From Eremothecium cymbalariae DBVPG#7215 (Eukaryota; Ascomycota; Saccharomycetes; Saccharomycetales; Saccharomycetaceae), in contig NC_016449.1 of NCBI RefSeq assembly GCF_000235365.1, positions 62,001-126,000 on the forward strand: a stretch of DNA of 64,000 nucleotides, given 5' to 3'. The notes under the pieces are model-generated. The model searched no databases. It saw only the letters and a list, made by a program, of their open reading frames with translations, and was not told where the DNA came from. Both the position numbers and the translations under genes were made by a program. This document shows positions 57,328 to 64,000 of this stretch, in pieces (the first letter of the stretch is position 1; each line of letters starts with the position of its first letter).

Positions 57328-58077
57328 CTAGAGGGTGTTGAGCAGCGCGAGTGCGGCCTGCAGCTCCGCTTTGGCCGTGGGGATGTCGTCGTAGTTGAGG
57401 GCGCTGATGGCGTATTTGGCCAGTTTTTGGACTTGGGATATTTTCTGTTCTTGGTCGAGGACTGCTTGCATGTTGGGGGCGGCGGCAGCAGCAGCGGGGC
57501 TGCTGCTGGGGCTGCTGCTCATGGGTTGCTCCTCATCAACAAACACTGGAGGTCCCTGGTCATCCGCGACCTCCGGTGCCAGAGGCGCCAGAGGCGCCTC
57601 TGGCTTCCCCCTCGCCAAGGTGTACTTCACATGCTTGACCCGCCGCTGGCACTCCGCACGCTCCTGCTCAGAGAGAACGTCCTCGTCGTGCGACCAGAGA
57701 TGCAGAATACACTGCAACAAGTCCATGCTGCACCACAGCCCCGTGCGCACGTCCTCCGTGTGGCCGAGAAGACTCAGCTTCTCGAGGATCCCGTTGTGCA
57801 TCTTCAACGCAAAGTTCAAAACAACCGTCTTCGCCTTCTGCTGGTCCTCGATCAGCGCCAGCACCGCCGCCTCGCCGACAGCCTCCCTCTTGAACAGCTC
57901 CACCTGGTCCAACAGCTGCGCAGCTACGCTGCGCACCTCCTGTTCGCCCCTCTCCGACAGAATCTTCTCCACAGTATACAGCTTCATGTAGTACGCGACT
58001 ATCGGCATAGCCCTTTCCAAATCGTTGCACCACCTCTGCAGCCTCGCGATACCTGCTGTGTTCTTGCTCTTTCCCAT
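57328..58077 (-). CDS. VTA1: Vta1, Vps4 activator of the ESCRT pathway
   Basis: A 249-residue protein (S. cerevisiae Vta1, YLR181C, 330 residues; human LIP5). It stimulates the Vps4 ATPase that disassembles ESCRT-III on endosomes. Two MIT-like helical modules fill about residues 1-150 (YYMKLYTVEKILSERGE, LWCSMDLLQCILHLW). The linker (about 155-210) is shorter than in yeast and rich in Ala/Pro/Ser. The C-terminal Vps4-binding VSL domain (about 212-249) has KLAKYAISALNYDDIPTAK. The frame begins with GTG; the ATG at 58075-58077 is used. An 18-bp perfect palindrome coding Glu-Ala-Pro residues lies in the linker. Confidence 0.9.
   Translation of the reverse strand: MGKSKNTAGIARLQRWCNDLERAMPIVAYYMKLYTVEKILSERGEQEVRSVAAQLLDQVELFKREAVGEAAVLALIEDQQKAKTVVLNFALKMHNGILEKLSLLGHTEDVRTGLWCSMDLLQCILHLWSHDEDVLSEQERAECQRRVKHVKYTLARGKPEAPLAPLAPEVADDQGPPVFVDEEQPMSSSPSSSPAAAAAAPNMQAVLDQEQKISQVQKLAKYAISALNYDDIPTAKAELQAALALLNTL
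57583..57604. repeat. GC-rich palindrome in the VTA1 linker
   Basis: GCCAGAGGC repeats directly and then as its reverse complement GCCTCTGGC, so the last two units form a perfect 18-bp palindrome with no loop, in an Ala/Pro-coding linker. Confidence 0.8.
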
Positions 58078-58442
58078 GGCTTGCACAAGAACCCGCCACG
58101 CCGTCGTTGTACTTGCTGCGTGTTGCTAACGCCTATATACGTCTATACCTACACGCTAGAGAGAGGGAGACAGACACGAACGATCCTGCACTGCTGCTTT
58201 GTCCTGCTTCTGGTCTGCACCACCTCTGGTTCCCCTTTCGAGTTCCGGATTTTCGTTGTTCGCTCAATATTTTTGGATTTTGCTTTAAAACCTGCAAAAA
58301 CACGTCAAAAATGTTTAAAGAGGCTTCTCCAGAGAAAGTGTTGTTTAATTAGAACGGTATATCGACTCTTGACACTCAGAAACGCATCACTTTAGAGTAG
58401 CAAGGGACTCTGGAATAGGATAATCAATTGGGTATTCGAGTA
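58078..58442. other. Divergent promoter region of VTA1 and SWI6
   Basis: Within these 365 bp the base composition drops from GC-rich to AT-rich, marking the right edge of the GC block at about 58.2 kb. I found no exact MCB or SCB element for SWI6. Confidence 0.4.
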
Positions 58443-60932
58443 ATGGTGGAGCTTCAATTACAAAAGGTGGTAGACGGTAGGGTTGTGACGCTTATAAGAC
58501 GTGATGAGGATGAGTATTTTCGATTGGAGGGATTTCTACCACACTTGATTAGGCACGAGTATGGGGATGAGCGAGTCCCGAATCATTGGGACCATTACCA
58601 GGAGGATTTGTTGCTTGCGAAGTATGGGATATTGATTGAGACGGATTCGAAGTATGTGAAGTGGATTACAAATAGTAAGGCCAAGCAGTTGATTGAGTTA
58701 TTGGGGTGGGGCGGTGTGTTTGGGGATGTCGAAGAGCAAGGGAAGGAGGGTGGAGGGGGAGCGCGTGAGCCAGTGTTGATTAAGGATGAGGATGGGGGGA
58801 GGGCACGGCAGCAGGTGCAAGAGGAGTTGGTGGTGGATGGAGGTGACCGGGGCAGTGCAGGCAGTGCTACGGATCAAGATGAGGAGGAACTCGTTAGGGA
58901 AGAGGCAAGTACGGCTAATGGGGCCAGAGATGTGGGCATGCATAAGGAGAATCATAATAGTAATAATGATAATAATAGTAATAGTAATAATAGTAACAAT
59001 CGCAGTGATACAAGTGATAGTAATAATGAGAAGAACCAAGATACTACTAATTCTGATAGCCACATGAACGGGGATAAACTCCCAAGTGAGGGTGTAGGCA
59101 AGCCGAAGCGAGTCTCCGATGAACAGGGCGTTGCACACGATCGGTTTCAGACAGGATTGCTGTCTACCAAGAGGACTATGCTAGAAGTAGACCAGGGTGA
59201 ATCACGCGAAGATGTAGATCGCAACGGAAGAGGTCAGTATGGTTCGACTCAAGTGGGCAGATCGCCGCTTAAAAAGCTCAAGTCGTTGGAGACTTTAAGA
59301 TTGTTCTCCCATGATTTGGATAGATTTAAAGAAGAGGATATAGGGTTAACAAAAGCGCCTGTACCTTTAAATGATTTCTCCCCTGATGAAAGAATGAAAC
59401 TGGAAGCCCTATTACAGCGGATATTGTTCCCTGATAACAATTCGCAGCCGCAATTCGAAGACGCACTGTTAGAAGTAGAAAGAAATTTTACAGCAATCCC
59501 CTTGAAGTGGGACATCCCCATTGATGAACATGGAAATACTGCTTTGCATTGGTTATGCTCAATTGCCAGTGTAACGATGGTAAAATGCCTTGTGGTACAA
59601 GGTGCAGATAGACTGCCAGGTGATAAAATGGGCGAAACGGCGTTGGTTAAATCCGTGAAATCTGTGAACAACTATGATTCTGGCACGTTTGAAGACTTGC
59701 TCGATTACATGTATCCATGCCTAGTGGAGCTTGATGAAGCGAATCGTACTGTATTGCACCACATCGTACTAACTTCTGGTATGCCTGGTTGTTCAGCGGC
59801 AGCGAAATATTATTTGGATATACTGATGGGGTGGATCGTAAAGAGACAGTCTAGAAAAATACAGACCTCTTCTACGGATGATCTGCCTGACCCAATAATC
59901 TCCAATCTAAATCTAAAATGGTTTATTGCCAATGTTTTAAATGCCAAGGATTCTAATGGTGATACATGTTTGAACATTGCCTCAAGGCTCGGGAATGTGT
60001 CCATTGTTGAAGCACTACTAGATTATGGAGCCGACCCATATATAGCCAATAGTTCCGGCTTAAGACCTATAGATTTTGGTGCTGGCGTTTCGATTCTGTC
60101 CCTAAACAGTGATAATCTGCCAAAGGGCGGCTCCAATGTGGACTCCAACAGCAATGAAATGGTCCAAAAACACACAAATTCTCCGCCTCCAGATTCTAAT
60201 GCTCTAATAACACGAATGAAGACTCTCCTATCATCAATATCAAAGGATTACGAAGCAGAGCTTAAGGAACACGAACAGAAGCTTCAAGAGTTGCATTCAC
60301 AACTGAATGCAAAACGCGAGCAGCTGGCAACATCTCGTGATCGTCTTGCCAAGGCTCGTTTGTTGCGAGACGAGCATGCCCTGATCTCAGAACGGCTGAC
60401 CAATGTTGAAACGAGTGCAAAGGAGGAAGAGGCAAGTTTTGTCCAACGAACTCAAGAGATGGGTATCGATCCCGATGACTATCAAGGACTTGATGAGTTC
60501 GATGCCGATGAACCATTCCGTATTGATATCATTTATTCAGAACTAGAAACCAGGTTGAACCAAGAATTTCATGGCGATTTGGGGTCCATGCTTAAGGATA
60601 TCGATGTCGAGAAAGTCGTAGAGGAATTATTGGCAAAACATCAGTTACAAAACCCAAATTTAATGGACGAATTTCTTCCTACAGTACTGTTGCGCGCACG
60701 CATAAAGGCATACGAACGTAACGAACAGCAGCTGGAGGATACCTATGATGCCATTGACGAGAAACACAAAAACCTAGAAAGTAAATTTCGAAGAGTTCTT
60801 TCTTTGTGCTTAAAAGTTGATGAGGACAAAGTTGATGGCATGTTAGATGGTCTTTTGCAAGCTATTACCAATGAAGATCCAGAAGATATCGATATCGATG
60901 AAATGCAAGATTTTTTGAAAAAGCACAGCTGA
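58443..60932 (+). CDS. SWI6: Swi6, shared subunit of SBF and MBF
   Basis: An 829-residue homologue of Swi6 (YLR182W, 803 residues), the regulatory partner of Swi4 and Mbp1 in G1/S transcription. The N-terminal domain (about 1-95) is an APSES-like fold without DNA-binding ability in S. cerevisiae. A low-complexity linker rich in Asn/Ser/Asp (about 100-225) follows. Ankyrin repeats span about 355-560 (DEHGNTALHWLCSIA near 361, DSNGDTCLNIASRLGN near 503). The C-terminal helical domain (about 595-829) heterodimerises with Swi4/Mbp1. The frame opens at TTG; I use the ATG at 58443, two residues before VELQLQKV. Confidence 0.94.
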   Translation: MVELQLQKVVDGRVVTLIRRDEDEYFRLEGFLPHLIRHEYGDERVPNHWDHYQEDLLLAKYGILIETDSKYVKWITNSKAKQLIELLGWGGVFGDVEEQGKEGGGGAREPVLIKDEDGGRARQQVQEELVVDGGDRGSAGSATDQDEEELVREEASTANGARDVGMHKENHNSNNDNNSNSNNSNNRSDTSDSNNEKNQDTTNSDSHMNGDKLPSEGVGKPKRVSDEQGVAHDRFQTGLLSTKRTMLEVDQGESREDVDRNGRGQYGSTQVGRSPLKKLKSLETLRLFSHDLDRFKEEDIGLTKAPVPLNDFSPDERMKLEALLQRILFPDNNSQPQFEDALLEVERNFTAIPLKWDIPIDEHGNTALHWLCSIASVTMVKCLVVQGADRLPGDKMGETALVKSVKSVNNYDSGTFEDLLDYMYPCLVELDEANRTVLHHIVLTSGMPGCSAAAKYYLDILMGWIVKRQSRKIQTSSTDDLPDPIISNLNLKWFIANVLNAKDSNGDTCLNIASRLGNVSIVEALLDYGADPYIANSSGLRPIDFGAGVSILSLNSDNLPKGGSNVDSNSNEMVQKHTNSPPPDSNALITRMKTLLSSISKDYEAELKEHEQKLQELHSQLNAKREQLATSRDRLAKARLLRDEHALISERLTNVETSAKEEEASFVQRTQEMGIDPDDYQGLDEFDADEPFRIDIIYSELETRLNQEFHGDLGSMLKDIDVEKVVEELLAKHQLQNPNLMDEFLPTVLLRARIKAYERNEQQLEDTYDAIDEKHKNLESKFRRVLSLCLKVDEDKVDGMLDGLLQAITNEDPEDIDIDEMQDFLKKHS

Positions 60933-61298
60933 TGGTTACCATGAACAGTTTTTGGCCTTGTAACATTTATCTATTCTTTCCAACTGATCGCAGGTGACAA
61001 ACCACATTACTGCATGGAGCTTTCTTAGAATGCACAGAAAAACGATAATACCTTAACTCTTTACTTCCCTTAGAGACATCCAACCCCTGATAAAATGTAA
61101 CAAACACATATATACATATACATATGTATATGTATATATAATTCGAACTGAAACATATAGACAACAATTTATATCATAATTAGAGATAGTGTTCAGATCT
61201 AACTTGATCACAAACCACAGCACTTAGCATTACGGTAAATATATATATATAGACAAGGACAGAGATATTATGGGATCTGGGAGGATGCAGGGAATTGA
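60933..61298. other. Convergent 3' region of SWI6 and TOS4
   Basis: These 366 bp between convergent stops are AT-rich and hold a 32-bp perfect palindrome (61108-61139) made of TATATA, TACATA and TATGTA units, plus a second ATATATATATAT run near 61239. Confidence 0.6.
61108..61139. terminator. Palindromic bidirectional polyadenylation element
   Basis: A perfect 32-bp palindrome without loop, centred at 61123/61124. TATATA, TACATA and TATGTA are yeast 3'-end efficiency elements (TAYRTA), so the same sequence can serve SWI6 on one strand and TOS4 on the other. The palindrome is seen; the role is inferred. Confidence 0.55.
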
Positions 61299-62918
61299 CT
61301 ATTTAGTGGGCTTTTTCCAGAAGTATTGCTTGTGAACCCTCCTACAGGAACGTAATCCTGTCCGTCCCCCCTTCAAAGATAATACAAGCTGCCTTCTACT
61401 ATGGGTAGGGTCATTTTCTAAATCATAGTAGTACTCCTCATCTAAGGGTTTCCCAGCAGCATCTTTACCGGTACGATATATGACACCAATGCATTTTTCT
61501 GTGGCCAGTAAAGCACGTAATTGACAGCGAGTTAACTTAGAAATGGTAGAGTTGACATCCTGCAACGAAGATATTGGAACCTGCTGGACGTTAGAGAAGG
61601 CCAAATGATTTACCAAGACATTTTGCAACTCCTGAGGGTCAATACCGTTTTTCCTAATATCCTCCAAATTTTCTTGCCAATCAAAGTCATCAAGTTGACG
61701 CTCATCCCGTCTCCTTTTAGATAATTTCTTTGGAGTTAATTCTGCAAACTTGGAGTCACTAGATGTGTTGACACCAAGCTGCAGAACTGCTGTATTATGG
61801 TGCTTTGAAAGCGAAGAGTGTTGTTCTGCATGGTGTTTTTTAAGAGGTGTTGAAGGAGGTTCTAAAATAAATGAGGAATCGGGCGTTATACCACTATGAA
61901 TCCCACCAACTGAGTGTAATTTACCAACTTTTGTTGTAGCGGCTAAACTATAAGTGCTTGGCCCATCACGATGGGCGACAGGGGAAGACTCCTTAAAATG
62001 CAATTCTTCAGAACGTTTTTGCACTTCAAACACATCTGATTTTTTGACCGGTGTACGGCAGCCTTTATGGAAGTCATCGCTATTAATATTCAACAGTGTG
62101 AGTTCATCTTCTGTCTCAGTAGTATTGTGAACATTATAGTCATCGTTGTCACTATCACCGCCGTCATGTTCATCAAAGCACTCAAACAGCGTAAGGCGAG
62201 CCACGCACTGCCTGAAATCAATTACCGTGTTCTTCACGAACGGCATTATCACCGTTTCGCCCTTAAGGAGAACAAATGACGTTAACGAAGGCTGTTTCAC
62301 AAGTATCTTACCTGTAGAATTCCCGGAACTCACAGTACTGCATTTGGATTCCAGCACTAGCTCAAATATATCCACAGAGCCCACCCTTTTCACGAGCTCA
62401 TACTGTAGCCGTCGAGGAAAACAAACTACCAATCCATTTGTACCAGTACACGCCAATTTTACCTGGTTCTTCTGCGGTAAATACGAGATAACCGCATGCT
62501 GCCTAGATACATTCCTACCCCGAGGTAGACGCACATCACAAACAGACCCCTGCCGTCCTACACTCAACACCGATGGCTTTGTCGGATCCAAAACAATTTC
62601 AACACACCTCTGACGGCCCAGTACACATTCTGCCTTCTCATGCTCATGCTCCGCCACTCCATCGCTCAAAACATAACTGCTCTCCTGAGTCCTTACTGGC
62701 GACGAAGATCTCCCAACAGTAGATGAAGGGTTTGGTGTAGGATACTCCCTCTCAACCATCTTCACGTCTGCACCCTTCACCCAACCCCCGCCTTTCTTCA
62801 TCCTCTTAGGCGATCCCGCCTCCGACCAACCCCCATAGGATTCATCTCCATCTCCATTTACCAAACATCTCAAACTACCACTCCCAATCGGCGATGAAGG
62901 TAGAAAATGCCCTGACAT
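61299..62918 (-). CDS. TOS4: FHA-domain cell-cycle protein Tos4/Plm2
   Basis: A 539-residue protein, single counterpart of Tos4 (YLR183C) and Plm2 (YDR501W). Both bind chromatin, take part in the DNA damage and replication stress response, and are G1/S targets of SBF/MBF. The FHA domain (about 105-185) has SVGRQGSVCDVRLPRGRNVSRQHAVI, the phosphothreonine-binding face, split here across its conserved G-R and S-R-H residues. The rest is mostly disordered and basic/serine-rich; the C-terminal 120 residues (IRKNGIDPQELQNVLVNHLAF onward) are well structured in composition. S/TP sites are frequent, fitting Cdk control. Swi6, its likely activator, is the convergent neighbour. Confidence 0.9.
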   Translation of the reverse strand: MSGHFLPSSPIGSGSLRCLVNGDGDESYGGWSEAGSPKRMKKGGGWVKGADVKMVEREYPTPNPSSTVGRSSSPVRTQESSYVLSDGVAEHEHEKAECVLGRQRCVEIVLDPTKPSVLSVGRQGSVCDVRLPRGRNVSRQHAVISYLPQKNQVKLACTGTNGLVVCFPRRLQYELVKRVGSVDIFELVLESKCSTVSSGNSTGKILVKQPSLTSFVLLKGETVIMPFVKNTVIDFRQCVARLTLFECFDEHDGGDSDNDDYNVHNTTETEDELTLLNINSDDFHKGCRTPVKKSDVFEVQKRSEELHFKESSPVAHRDGPSTYSLAATTKVGKLHSVGGIHSGITPDSSFILEPPSTPLKKHHAEQHSSLSKHHNTAVLQLGVNTSSDSKFAELTPKKLSKRRRDERQLDDFDWQENLEDIRKNGIDPQELQNVLVNHLAFSNVQQVPISSLQDVNSTISKLTRCQLRALLATEKCIGVIYRTGKDAAGKPLDEEYYYDLENDPTHSRRQLVLSLKGGRTGLRSCRRVHKQYFWKKPTK

Positions 62919-63336
62919 ACCCTTTCCCCTGTCTTTTTAAGCCAAACCAAACCGTCTCTTGTTGTTGCAGCCAGACCGTAAAATATTAAAAATTAATTAA
63001 AATAAAAAGAAAATTCCTTCTAAAATACAAATCCTGTAAGCTGGTATACTATTCTGCCGTTTCTCTGGTACCTAATATCTTCTCTTTCTCATCCACAGCA
63101 ACTATAATGATCGAACCTACTCTAGTACTATGAGATTAGAGGGAAAGAGACCTTATTTCCCCCACTAACGCTACATTACACACCACGATATTCCCGACAA
63201 ACAAAAACCAAATGTTTTCGCTGGTCTAAAAACTACCATATAGAGCTACATAACACACGATCTGTCGCCATCACAGCCTAGTTGCATACTAAACAAACCT
63301 TTTAATGGGTCCGGTTTTGATACTATACTTATAAAA

Positions 63337-63342
63337 ACGCGT
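63337..63342. promoter_or_regulatory. MCB element before TOS4
   Basis: ACGCGT, exact MBF site, about 420 bp upstream of TOS4. Confidence 0.45.
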
Positions 63343-63411
63343 TATATATAACTTAAGTATGTACGGTTTAGAGGGAAACGCAGGTTTGGAAAAATACGCC
63401 AAATGGATTAC

Positions 63412-63430
63412 TTTTCGCGTCGCGTCGCGT
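63412..63430 (-). promoter_or_regulatory. SCB followed by triple CGCGT array before TOS4
   Basis: TTTTCGCG reads CGCGAAAA on the minus strand, an SBF site. It runs straight into CGCGTCGCGTCGCGT, three tandem CGCGT units related to the MCB core. Both point to G1/S control of TOS4. Confidence 0.5.
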
Positions 63431-63438
63431 TATGGAAT

Positions 63439-63446
63439 TCACGTGA
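63439..63446. promoter_or_regulatory. TCACGTGA palindrome (Cbf1-type E-box)
   Basis: A perfect TCACGTGA lying 20 bp before the first Rap1 site of RPL37. Confidence 0.5.
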
Positions 63447-63464
63447 TGTATGACTGCTCATTTG

Positions 63465-63476
63465 AACCCGTACATT
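63465..63476 (+). promoter_or_regulatory. Rap1 site, RPL37 promoter
   Basis: AACCCGTACATT contains the Rap1 core ACCCGTACA, about 285 bp before the RPL37 ATG. Confidence 0.6.
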
Positions 63477-63487
63477 ATCTTAAATGT

Positions 63488-63501
63488 GCACCCGTACATC
63501 C
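63488..63501 (+). promoter_or_regulatory. Second Rap1 site, RPL37 promoter
   Basis: GCACCCGTACATCC is a near-perfect Rap1 site (ACACCCRYACAYM), in the same orientation as the first. Tandem Rap1 sites 200-450 bp upstream are standard for yeast ribosomal protein genes. Confidence 0.7.
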
Positions 63502-63760
63502 ATCATGCCTGTGATGAAAAATTCCAACCATATTTGCGTGGGGCGAGAGTCCTCCCACGCAAAACCTCGGCGGACTGCTTCATGGAATTACCATCCGCAC
63601 ACCACATATGTTCTCCCGTTTGGGCGCCACCTGCTCCCTCTGGCTGGTTTCTCGTAAGCCCGCGGTATTTGGTTAAAACTTTTCCATCTCTTATTACAGA
63701 CTGCACTATCTCTTGATTAGCGTTAGTTAATAGAAAGGATATAGCAACAAGAAGCAAACA

Positions 63761-63767
63761 TGGGTAG
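63761..63767 (+). CDS. RPL37: RPL37 first exon (partial gene, runs off window)
   Basis: ATGGGTA followed at once by GTATGT, the yeast 5' splice site. S. cerevisiae RPL37A (YLR185W) has the same architecture, a seven-base first exon coding Met-Gly and the first base of Lys, before a long intron. Ribosomal protein eL37 is a small zinc-binding component of the 60S subunit. Supporting context: tandem Rap1 sites upstream, and TOS4 and SWI6 on the left as in S. cerevisiae (YLR182-YLR185). Only seven coding bases are inside the window, so identity rests on synteny, splice site and promoter. Confidence 0.75.
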
Positions 63768-64000
63768 TATGTGCATAGATGAACTTGTTATTTCAAGAAG
63801 GATATTGTTTGGATTTCGAGGGCATTTTTGGTTTTGAACGGATTTGGTGATTGAAAGAGAGAGAGAGAGGTGGAGGTTTGGAATTGGAAAATTAGGTGTA
63901 TTGAAATATGGGTTAGGACGAGTGTAATGGTCATGTGTTAAAATAAAAGGACTAGGATAAGATGTGGTGGGAAGTTTTAATGTTGCAGGTCAGCAGCGCT
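63768..64000 (+). other. RPL37 intron, 5' part
   Basis: Begins GTATGT and runs to the window end. No TACTAAC branch point occurs in the 233 bases visible, so the intron is longer than this, which is usual for ribosomal protein genes. It is purine-rich, with a GA repeat near 63857-63869. Confidence 0.7.

Larger units (their letters stand above)
62919..63760. other. Divergent promoter region of TOS4 and RPL37
   Basis: This 842-bp stretch holds cell-cycle elements (63337-63342 and 63412-63430), TCACGTGA (63439-63446) and two Rap1-type sites (63465-63476 and 63488-63501). Frames at 63450-63716 and 63503-63757 lie between the Rap1 sites and the RPL37 ATG and are not called. Confidence 0.6.

Noticed and set aside
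57427..58395. 322-codon plus frame across VTA1
   Set aside because: It is antisense to a well-identified gene in GC-rich DNA, where stop codons are rare.
63503..63757. 84-codon minus frame upstream of RPL37
   Set aside because: It lies in the interval between the Rap1 sites and the RPL37 start and shows no family resemblance.

Overview
The window is 64 kb of nuclear DNA from a budding yeast (family Saccharomycetaceae) that did not pass through, or predates, the whole-genome duplication. Gene content and order carry the argument. From left to right the genes match, once each, the interleaved order of Saccharomyces cerevisiae chromosome III left arm (YCL047C to YCL024W) and its duplicate on chromosome IV (YDR518 to YDR506), and then the sister pair on chromosomes XII and IV (YLR177-YLR185 with YDR505-YDR500). 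Genes kept on only one sister in S. cerevisiae (GRH1, EMI1, SDH7, SMT3, GMC1, LPP1) lie here among those kept on the other. An Eremothecium-, Kluyveromyces- or Lachancea-type species would fit; I cannot name it from sequence alone. Genes are dense and almost all intronless, and GC content is moderate apart from one GC-rich block.

Layout. 0-18 kb: POF1, EMC1, MGR1, PDI1, GRH1, GLK1, GID7, ATG22, SRO9, GFD2 (NMN/NAD chemistry, ER membrane insertion and folding, Golgi stacking protein, glucose phosphorylation, GID ligase, vacuolar efflux, RNA binding). 19-33 kb: a repeat-rich GPI cell-wall protein, a membrane-anchored dithiol glutaredoxin, LSB5, MXR2, EMI1, STE50, RRP7, SDH7, HIS4, BIK1. 33-50 kb: a short Rnq1 relative without the prion domain, a secreted CAP/PRY protein, FUS1, an AGP1/GNP1 permease, SUMO, a GIN4/KCC4 septin kinase and a GMC1-type multicopper oxidase, with larger intergenic gaps. 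50-64 kb: PSP1, then a GC-rich block (TFS1, LPP1, SAM, VTA1), then SWI6, a TOS4/PLM2 FHA protein, and the first exon of RPL37 running off the window.

Regulation is unusually legible: a Gcn4 site before HIS4, a Cbf1 site plus two exact Met31/32 sites before the SAM synthetase gene, MCB and SCB elements before GIN4 and TOS4, tandem Rap1 sites before RPL37, a Yap-type site before the glutaredoxin, and the palindrome TCACGTGA in seven promoters. Start codons were checked by hand. For several genes (POF1, MGR1, MXR2, FUS1, the GPI protein, TFS1, LPP1, SAM, VTA1, SWI6) the first in-frame ATG that fits the family lies inside the longest open frame and was chosen.

I found no transposon, tRNA, rRNA, CRISPR array or centromere. 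I did not find a wholly new system. The most interesting signals are the prion-domain-less Rnq1, the GC-rich block with perfect hairpins, insertions inside the conserved domains of Ste50 and Psp1, the young 240-bp duplication in the wall protein, the SUMO tail, and a within-gene G-to-C skew gradient.
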